A stretch of DNA of 5,591 nt from Gammaproteobacteria bacterium (GTDB lineage: Bacteria; Pseudomonadota; Gammaproteobacteria; Steroidobacterales; Steroidobacteraceae), in NCBI GenBank assembly GCA_009923475.1, contig RFTM01000137.1:1-5591 (forward strand). Reading direction: 5' to 3'. The translations under genes and the position numbers were made by a program. Of this stretch, positions 1-5,069 are shown one piece after another (within the stretch, counting starts at the first letter, position 1; each line of letters begins with the position of its first letter). Under the pieces are notes generated by a model that was not told where the DNA came from, ran no database searches, and saw only the letters and a list, made by a program, of their open reading frames with translations.

Positions 1-68
1 GAGCCGGCCCGATGATCCGCCGACGACCGCCTGGATGCTGCGCCGCCGGCGGATCATCGGGCCGGCTC
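1..68. repeat. Perfect 22-bp inverted repeat at window edge
   Basis: Bases 1-22 are the exact reverse complement of bases 47-68, leaving a 24-base loop at 23-46. The stem is GC-rich and would form a strong hairpin in RNA or single-stranded DNA. No T-run follows on the plus strand; instead a run of seven A lies at 87-93, so this is not a standard intrinsic terminator for either direction. It begins exactly at base 1, so the repeat may extend beyond the window or may be a fold-back artefact of a contig end. Other possibilities are a REP-like intergenic element or a factor-dependent terminator of an upstream gene. The repeat itself is seen directly; its role is unknown. Confidence 0.9.
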
Positions 69-261
69 CGTGGCCGGGCAACGGACAAAAAAAGTCGTCG
101 GGGCGGGCATGCGGGGCTTACTCCGGTCGCGGGACACCGATATTACCGCGCTTGCCCGCGCATTCCGACCTCGCCGGCGAGCACCGACCCGCGGTCCGAC
201 CGGGACGGCCATGGGCTTGGCACAAGCGACAGGCCGCGCATCGGGGCCGACCGCAAGCCGC
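69..261. other. Upstream non-coding stretch, no gene recognised
   Basis: Between the inverted repeat and the promoter-like element before dgkA I find no protein that resembles a known family in any frame. Open frames run through here on both strands but are the stop-poor frames expected of GC-rich DNA, and their translations are rich in Arg, Pro and Ala without domain motifs. The seven-A run at 87-93 is unusual against the local composition. I saw no tRNA, riboswitch or small-protein signal. Confidence 0.6.
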
Positions 262-267
262 TACAAT
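262..267 (+). promoter_or_regulatory. -10-like element just upstream of dgkA
   Basis: TACAAT at 262-267 matches five of six positions of the sigma-70 -10 consensus and ends only six bases before the dgkA ATG at 274. Transcription would then start at or very near the first codon, giving a leaderless message. This fits the absence of a Shine-Dalgarno sequence before that ATG. The bases at the normal -35 spacing (about 239-244) match the consensus poorly, so the promoter is weak or needs an activator if it is real. Confidence 0.45.
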
Positions 268-273
268 GCCGGG

Positions 274-654
274 ATGACGATCGGCGACCGCCCGAAACCC
301 ACCGGCCTCGTGCGCCTGTGGCGTGCTTTCGGCAACACCTGGAAGGGCTACCTCGGCGCGTTCCGCGAAGAGGCCGCGTTCCGCCAGGAGCTCGCGCTCT
401 GCGTGCTGCTGTTCCCGGTCGGCCTGTGGCTGGGCGAGGACGGCATCGAGCGCGCGCTGTTGGTGATGCCGCTCTTCATCATCCTCATCGTCGAGCTGCT
501 CAACAGCGCGGTGGAGGCGACCGTCGACCGCATCGGGCTCGAGCGCCACGCGCTCTCCGGGCTCGCCAAGGACATCGGGTCGGCCGCGGTCTTCACCTCG
601 TTCGCGCTGCTGGTGACGGTCTGGACGCTGGTGCTCTGGGGGAGGTTCGCATGA
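274..654 (+). CDS. dgkA: Diacylglycerol kinase, DgkA family
   Basis: A small integral membrane enzyme that phosphorylates diacylglycerol to phosphatidic acid with ATP. In Gram-negative bacteria this recycles the diacylglycerol released when phosphoglycerol is moved to periplasmic glucans. From the ATG at 274 the protein is 126 residues, close to the 122 of the E. coli enzyme, and aligns with it almost end to end. An amphipathic N-terminus with EAAFRQE (33-39) precedes three hydrophobic segments at about 40-54, 60-76 and 104-122. The active-site set known from E. coli is present with a constant +5 offset: Glu33, Glu74, Asn77, Glu81, Asp85, Lys99 and Asp100, within ELLNSAVEATVDRIG and AKDIGSAA. 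Longer upstream starts (70, 109, 211) would add an Arg-rich tail absent from the family. No Shine-Dalgarno precedes 274, which suggests leaderless translation. The stop overlaps the next gene's ATG (ATGA), so this is the first gene of a coupled cluster. Confidence 0.97.
   Translation: MTIGDRPKPTGLVRLWRAFGNTWKGYLGAFREEAAFRQELALCVLLFPVGLWLGEDGIERALLVMPLFIILIVELLNSAVEATVDRIGLERHALSGLAKDIGSAAVFTSFALLVTVWTLVLWGRFA
638..645 (+). promoter_or_regulatory. Strong ribosome binding site for the PfkB-family kinase
   Basis: GGGGGAGG lies inside the last codons of dgkA, five bases before the ATG at 651. Its strength and spacing fix the start of the kinase and support translation from the shared message. 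Confidence 0.8.
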
Positions 655-1589
655 CGGCACTGATCTGCGGTTCGGTCGCCTACGACACCGTGATGGTGTT
701 CGAGGGGGAGTTCAAGGACCACATCCTCGCCGACCGGATCCACATGCTGAACGTGGCCTTCCTGGTGCCGGCGCTGCGGCGCAATTTCGGCGGCTGTGCG
801 GGCAACATCGCCTACAACCTCAAGCTGCTGGGCGGCGACGGCAAGGTGATGGCCACCGTCGGCAGCGATTTCGGCCCGTATCGCGCGTGGATGCACGACA
901 ACGGCCTGCCCGTCGACCACATCCGCCAGCTCGACGACGAGTACACGGCGCAGGCCTACATCACCACCGACGCCGCCAACAACCAGATCACGGCGTTCCA
1001 TCCGGGCGCCATGAACCGCGCCCACCTCAACGAGGTGCCGCGCGACGCCGGCATCCGGCTGGGCATCGTCGCGCCGGAGAGCCACCGCGGCATGCTCGAG
1101 CACGCCTCGCAGTTCGCGGCGGCCGGCATCCCGTTCGTGTTCGATCCCGGCCAGGCCATGACCCTGCTCGGCGGCGCCGACCTGCGCGGCCTCATCGGCC
1201 AGGCGTCCTGGGTGGCCGTCAACGATTACGAGGCGAGCCTGCTGGTCGAGCGCACCGGATGGGGCCTCGCCGACATCGCCGACAAGGTGCAGGCGCTCAT
1301 CGTCACCCGCGGCGCGGAAGGCTCGCTCATCCACACCGCAGGCCGGGTGATCGAGATCCCGCCGGTGAAGGCCGAGCAGGTCGCCGACCCGACCGGTTGC
1401 GGCGACGCCTACCGCGGCGGGCTGCTCTACGGCCTGCAACGCGGCCTCGACTGGGCGGTGACGGGGCGCATCGCCTCGCTGATGGGCGCGCTCAAGATCG
1501 CGCATCACGGCACCCAGAACCACCGCTTCGGCCGCGAGGAGTTCGCGCGGCGTTACCGGCAGGCCTTCGGCGTCGCGCTAGAGGCTTGA
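651..1589 (+). CDS. PfkB-family carbohydrate/nucleoside kinase
   Basis: A soluble ribokinase-fold kinase of 312 residues, the usual family size, predicted to transfer phosphate from ATP to a hydroxymethyl group of a sugar or nucleoside. The N-terminus has the typical first strand ICGSVAYD (5-12). The first PfkB signature is FGGCAGNIAYNL (46-57). The second is DPTGCGDAYRGG (246-257), with Asp252 as the predicted catalytic base in the anion-hole motif. That motif reads G-C-G-D rather than the common G-A-G-D. VNDYEASLL near residue 190 is the family's N-x-x-E region, and VTRGAEGSL leads into the ATP site. Proteobacterial relatives are often labelled adenosine kinase, but the sequence alone does not fix the substrate (adenosine, ribose, fructose derivative or other). 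The gene starts within the dgkA stop (ATGA overlap) behind a strong ribosome binding site, and its stop overlaps the probable TTG start of the next gene, so all three are probably one operon. Confidence 0.93.
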   Translation: MTALICGSVAYDTVMVFEGEFKDHILADRIHMLNVAFLVPALRRNFGGCAGNIAYNLKLLGGDGKVMATVGSDFGPYRAWMHDNGLPVDHIRQLDDEYTAQAYITTDAANNQITAFHPGAMNRAHLNEVPRDAGIRLGIVAPESHRGMLEHASQFAAAGIPFVFDPGQAMTLLGGADLRGLIGQASWVAVNDYEASLLVERTGWGLADIADKVQALIVTRGAEGSLIHTAGRVIEIPPVKAEQVADPTGCGDAYRGGLLYGLQRGLDWAVTGRIASLMGALKIAHHGTQNHRFGREEFARRYRQAFGVALEA

Positions 1590-2617
1590 GCGGCCGCGAC
1601 CCCCAGCCCGACCTGTTCGGCGGCGGGCCGCAGGACGAGCCCGCGGCGCGCGCCCCGCGCGGCCGCGCCTCCAAGGGCGGCATCGCGCCAGCGCCCGCCG
1701 ATCCCGCACTCGCGGCGCTCGCCGCGCGCATCCCTGGCACGGTGCGGTTCGGCACCTCGACCTGGTCCTTCCCCGGCTGGGCGGGCATCGTCTACGGGGG
1801 CGAGCACGACGAGGCGAAGCTCGCCCGCGATGGCTTGGCCGCATATGCGCGCCATCCCTTGCTGCGCGCGGTCGGCGTCGACCGCAGTTTCTATGCGCCG
1901 CTCACCGCGCCCACCCTCGAGCGCATGGCGGCCGCCGTGTCGCCCGATTTCCGGTTCCTCCTGAAGGCGCATGCCGCGCTCACCACGCCGCGCAGCGCGC
2001 GGCGACCCGCCTTCCTGCAGGGCGCGCCCGAGGCCTTCCTCGACGCCGACTACGCGACGCGGGTGGTGGTGGATCCGGCGCGCCGGTTGCTCGGCGACAA
2101 GCTCGGCGTGGTGCTGTTCCAGTTCTCGCCGCTCGGCGAGCGGGTGCTGCGCCATCGCGCGCTGCTGCTCGAGCGGCTGGGCGCGTTCCTCGCCGCGTTG
2201 CCGCGCGGGGTCGCCTACGCCTGCGAGTGGCGCGACGCGGCGATGCTGGGGCCCGACTACCACGCCACGCTCGCGGCGGCGGGCGCGGTGCACGGCTTCT
2301 GCGCCCATCCGCGCATGCCGCCGGTCGATGAGCAGGGGGCGGGCCCGGACGCGGCGGGCACCGCCGCGGGACCGCTCGTGATCCGCTGGCTGCTGCGCGG
2401 CGACCGCGGTTACGACGAGGCGCGGGCCGAGTACGCGCCCTTCGACAAGCTCTGCGACCCCGACCCGGCGGTGCGCCGGCGCATCGCCGCGATGCTCGCG
2501 TCGGCCGCGGCGCGCGGCCGCGAGGCCGTCCTCATCGTCAACAACAAGGCCGAAGGCTCCGCGCCGCTGTCGATCGCGGCGCTCGCGCGCGAGATGGCCG
2601 GGGGCGTCGGCGGCTGA
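1586..2617 (+). CDS. DUF72 (YecE-like) family protein
   Basis: A 343-residue member of the DUF72 family, whose biochemical function is not established; known structures are TIM-barrel-like. The domain starts near residue 53 with VRFGTSTWSFPGW. Recognisable family landmarks follow: VDRSFYAP (98-105, equivalent to the usual V-E-x-N-x-T/S-F-Y), FLLKAHAALT, VVLFQFSPL, CEWRD (213-217) and NNKAEGSAP (319-327). The N-terminal 52 residues are a basic, Ala/Pro-rich tail carrying QPDLF at 7-11, which resembles a sliding-clamp binding peptide. I chose TTG at 1586 because it overlaps the kinase stop and keeps that N-terminal motif. AGAGG sits only one base before it, so initiation would rely on translational coupling. 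The alternative is GTG at 1742, which gives a bare 291-residue domain. It is the third gene of the dgkA cluster, and no function follows from the context. The family call is confident; the exact start is less so. Confidence 0.9.
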   Translation: MSGRDPQPDLFGGGPQDEPAARAPRGRASKGGIAPAPADPALAALAARIPGTVRFGTSTWSFPGWAGIVYGGEHDEAKLARDGLAAYARHPLLRAVGVDRSFYAPLTAPTLERMAAAVSPDFRFLLKAHAALTTPRSARRPAFLQGAPEAFLDADYATRVVVDPARRLLGDKLGVVLFQFSPLGERVLRHRALLLERLGAFLAALPRGVAYACEWRDAAMLGPDYHATLAAAGAVHGFCAHPRMPPVDEQGAGPDAAGTAAGPLVIRWLLRGDRGYDEARAEYAPFDKLCDPDPAVRRRIAAMLASAAARGREAVLIVNNKAEGSAPLSIAALAREMAGGVGG

Positions 2618-2620
2618 CGG

Positions 2621-2638
2621 CCGCCGCGGTTGCGGTGG
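2621..2638 (+). terminator. Weak hairpin after the DUF72 gene
   Basis: CCGCCGC at 2621-2627 pairs with GCGGTGG at 2632-2638 (seven pairs including one G-U) around a GGTT loop, three bases after the stop codon. No T-run follows, so it is at best a partial or factor-assisted terminator; in DNA this GC-rich it could also be chance. Confidence 0.25.
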
Positions 2639-2692
2639 AACGGACCCTGCGCCACACTGACGGCGCAGTTGTACTTTTGGGTCGTCCGACAT

Positions 2693-2709
2693 CCGGCCCG
2701 TCGGGCCGG
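2693..2709 (+). promoter_or_regulatory. Inverted repeat overlapping the receptor's ribosome binding site
   Basis: CCGGCCC at 2693-2699 and GGGCCGG at 2703-2709 are perfect complements around a three-base loop. The right arm shares two G with the ribosome binding site GGGGGAG at 2708-2714. A hairpin in the leader could partly mask that site, or the palindrome could be an operator. The repeat is seen directly; a regulatory role is inference. No convincing -35/-10 pair is visible in 2618-2692; TTGCGG at 2630 with CACACT at 2653 has 17-bp spacing but only about half of the consensus bases in each box. Confidence 0.4.
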
Positions 2710-2714
2710 GGGAG
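2708..2714 (+). promoter_or_regulatory. Ribosome binding site of the TonB-dependent receptor
   Basis: GGGGGAG ends six bases before the ATG at 2721, which fixes that start. A second ATG follows immediately at 2724 and would change the protein by only one residue. Confidence 0.75.
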
Positions 2715-2720
2715 CGCATC

Positions 2721-5048
2721 ATGATGGTTGTCACCCTCCGTGCCCCTGCGCGCCGCGCCGCCGCCGCGCTGCTCTGGTCCGCCGCCACCTGCCTCGCCGC
2801 CGCGACCGCGGCCGCCGCTCCCCAAGAGGGCGCGCGGGCCGATGCCATCGACGAGGTGGTGGTCACGGCGCAGCGCCGCGAGCAAAGATTGCAGGAGGTC
2901 GGCATCTCTGTGACCGCGCTCGGCGAGGAGGCGCTGTCCGGCCTCAACGTCTTCACGGCGACCGACATCGTGCGCGCCGTGCCCAGCCTCAAGATGAACG
3001 CCTACTCCTCGTCGCAGGTGGTCTTCAACATCCGCGGCGTGTCCCAGAACGACTACGGCGACCAGCAGGAGCCGCCGGTCGCCGTGTACCAGGACGACAG
3101 CTACTCGAGCTCCATCAACCTCGCGAGCTTCCCGGTGTTCGACCTCGAGCGCGTCGAGACCCTGCGCGGGCCGCAGGGCACCCTCTTCGGGCGCAACGCC
3201 ACCGGCGGAGCGATCCAGTTCGTCTCGCGCGAGCCGACGCGCGAGACCGAGGGCTACGCGAGCCTGACGCTCGGCCGTTTCGGCCAGGTCGTCGCCGAGG
3301 GCGCGGTCTCGGGCTCCTTGGGCGAGTCGGTGCAGGGGCGCTTCGCCTTCATCCGCAACCGCGACAGCGGCTACATGCGCTCGGTGGTGCCCGGCACGCC
3401 CGACCGCGGCGCGAACGACCACTACGCGCTGCGCGCCCAGCTCGCCTGGCAGCCTTCCGACGCCACCGACGTCAACCTCACGCTGCGCTACCTGAAGGCC
3501 GACCGCGAGCGGCAGGCCGGGCTGTACTCGCACGAGGCGGCCTGTCCCAACGACCGCTTCCAGGGCGAGTTCACCAAGCCGACCCAGTCCTGCGCCTTCT
3601 GGGGCACGGGACCCGGCGAGACCGGCACGGGCTACCGCAACGACGCGATCTCGCCGAGCCGCGGCGGCGACCCGTGGGCCACGGCCGAGACCGAGACCTC
3701 GTACGTCGACCGCGAGATATTCGGCGCCAAGCTGCAGATCGAGACCGCGTTCGGCGGCCTCGACTTCGTCTCCATCACCGATTACCAGCAGGGCGACAAG
3801 TTCTACACCGAGGGCGGCGATTCCTCGCCCGACGGCGGCGTCTATTTCTACCAGGGCAGCGACCTGCAACAGCTGACGCAGGAGTTCCGGCTCTCGGGCA
3901 GCGCCGGCGACCACCAGTGGATCGCCGGTCTCTACGGCATGGACGTGCAGGGCGATTACACCGGCAAGTTCGCCGACCCGTTCTACGGCTACGACCCGAC
4001 GGTCCTGATGAGCCAGGACACCACGTCCTACGCGCTGTTCGCGCAGGACGAGTGGCAGTTCGCCCCGGCCTGGAAGCTGACGGCGGGCCTGCGCTACTGG
4101 CGTGACGAGCGCGAGGGCAGCTACTTCGGCACCGCGCCGCCGATCCCGGACCTCGGCCAACCGCTGGTCCGCATCGTGTTCAACAAGGACAGCATCTTCC
4201 CGGTGTTCCCGGGCAGCAGCGTCACGCCGGACGATGCCCGGCGCAGCTTCGATGGCGTGACGGCGCGTCTGCAGCTCGACCGCAAGCTGGGCGAAGACAC
4301 GCTCGTCTACGCCAGCTACAACCGCGGCAGCAAGAGCGGCGGCTTCACCTTCTCGACCGGCACGCCCTTCGACCCGAACCAGCGGGCCTTCCTCGAGGGC
4401 ATCCCCTTCGAGCCCGAGGTGCTGAGCGCCTTCGAGCTGGGCTTCAAGACCGCGTTCGCGGGCCATACCACGCTCAATGTGAGCGCCTTCTACTACGACT
4501 ACAGCGATTACCAGGCCTTCGCGCAGTTCGGTCCCGTCCAGACCGTCATCAACCTCGACGCCAAGGCGCAGGGCATCGAGCTCGAGCTCGCATCACGGCC
4601 CGTCGAGGGCCTGCTGCTGCAGCTCGGGGTCTCGGCGCTCGACACGACCGTCAAGGACGTGCCGCTGCCTGACGGCGTGACCATCGAGGACCACGACCTG
4701 CCGCAGGCGCCGTCGCTGTCGGCCAACGCGCTCGCGCGCTACGAGTTCCCGGCCGGCGGGTTCCGCGCCTTCGTGCAGGGCGACCTGCAGTACTCGGCCG
4801 GTTTCTGCTTCACCGTGCTCTGCGCGCCCGTCGAGAAGGAGTCCTCCTACATGGTGGGCAACGCGCGCGTCGGCCTGGTCGGCGGCGAGGGCCGCTGGGA
4901 ACTGGCCGCCTTCGTCGACAACCTCACCGAGGAGAAGTACCGGGTGTACGCCTTCGACAGCTCGCTGTTCGCGGGCGTGGTGGCGGGCGTCTACGCCAAG
5001 CCCCGCACCTACGGGATCACCGCGACCTACCGGTTCGGCGCGCGCTGA
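2721..5048 (+). CDS. TonB-dependent outer-membrane receptor
   Basis: A complete 775-residue outer-membrane active transporter that would import a scarce ligand using energy from TonB-ExbBD. An Arg-containing n-region and an Ala/Leu-rich core (residues 1-33) form a signal peptide, probably cleaved near the AAAA before Pro34. DEVVVTAQRR (44-53) is the TonB-box region. The plug domain follows (about 55-165), ending in the hallmark ERVETLRGPQGTLFGRNATG (143-162). The rest is a beta-barrel of alternating aromatic strands ending in the family-type NLTEEKYR and PRTYGITATYRF, with three extra residues (GAR) after the last Phe. There is no N-terminal signalling extension of the FecA type and no carboxypeptidase-like domain of the SusC/Oar type. 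Cys275/Cys291 and Cys696/Cys701 are pairs in likely surface loops. The sequence style resembles receptors abundant in sphingomonads and Steroidobacter-like bacteria. The ligand (siderophore, vitamin, glycan or hydrophobic compound) cannot be told. It is separated from the upstream cluster by 103 bp and converges with the MttB-type gene. Confidence 0.96.
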   Translation: MMVVTLRAPARRAAAALLWSAATCLAAATAAAAPQEGARADAIDEVVVTAQRREQRLQEVGISVTALGEEALSGLNVFTATDIVRAVPSLKMNAYSSSQVVFNIRGVSQNDYGDQQEPPVAVYQDDSYSSSINLASFPVFDLERVETLRGPQGTLFGRNATGGAIQFVSREPTRETEGYASLTLGRFGQVVAEGAVSGSLGESVQGRFAFIRNRDSGYMRSVVPGTPDRGANDHYALRAQLAWQPSDATDVNLTLRYLKADRERQAGLYSHEAACPNDRFQGEFTKPTQSCAFWGTGPGETGTGYRNDAISPSRGGDPWATAETETSYVDREIFGAKLQIETAFGGLDFVSITDYQQGDKFYTEGGDSSPDGGVYFYQGSDLQQLTQEFRLSGSAGDHQWIAGLYGMDVQGDYTGKFADPFYGYDPTVLMSQDTTSYALFAQDEWQFAPAWKLTAGLRYWRDEREGSYFGTAPPIPDLGQPLVRIVFNKDSIFPVFPGSSVTPDDARRSFDGVTARLQLDRKLGEDTLVYASYNRGSKSGGFTFSTGTPFDPNQRAFLEGIPFEPEVLSAFELGFKTAFAGHTTLNVSAFYYDYSDYQAFAQFGPVQTVINLDAKAQGIELELASRPVEGLLLQLGVSALDTTVKDVPLPDGVTIEDHDLPQAPSLSANALARYEFPAGGFRAFVQGDLQYSAGFCFTVLCAPVEKESSYMVGNARVGLVGGEGRWELAAFVDNLTEEKYRVYAFDSSLFAGVVAGVYAKPRTYGITATYRFGAR

Positions 5049-5069
5049 GGACGCGGGTCTTCAGTCCTC
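5047..5069. terminator. Possible shared hairpin between convergent genes
   Basis: GAGGAC at 5047-5052 and GTCCTC at 5064-5069 are complementary with an 11-base loop. The hairpin spans the receptor stop (5046-5048) and the stop of the minus-strand gene (5061-5063). It could act in both directions, but the stem is short and no T-run is present on either strand. Confidence 0.25.

Noticed and set aside
120..180. Possible tRNA-like segment near the gatattaccg stretch
   Set aside because: No T-arm consensus, acceptor pairing or anticodon stem could be assembled on either strand.
217..233. Sigma-54-like TGGCAC element upstream of dgkA
   Set aside because: The matching TTGC part is missing at the required spacing.
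12..650. Long plus-strand extension upstream of the kinase ATG
   Set aside because: The upstream part reads dgkA in the wrong frame and is Arg/Pro-rich; the kinase domain begins exactly at the ATG at 651 behind a strong ribosome binding site.
348..1523. Minus-strand open frame of 391 codons across dgkA and the kinase
   Set aside because: Antisense shadow of two well-supported genes, with no domain features.
1553..2992. Minus-strand open frame of 479 codons across the DUF72 gene and receptor start
   Set aside because: Antisense shadow spanning two unrelated genes and their intergenic gap; Arg/Ala-rich with no motifs.
2538..4466. Long minus-strand open frame (642 codons) across the receptor gene
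   Set aside because: It lies antisense to a convincing TonB-dependent receptor, has no recognisable domain, and its Val/Ala/Arg/Glu-rich composition is what the reverse strand of GC-rich coding DNA gives.
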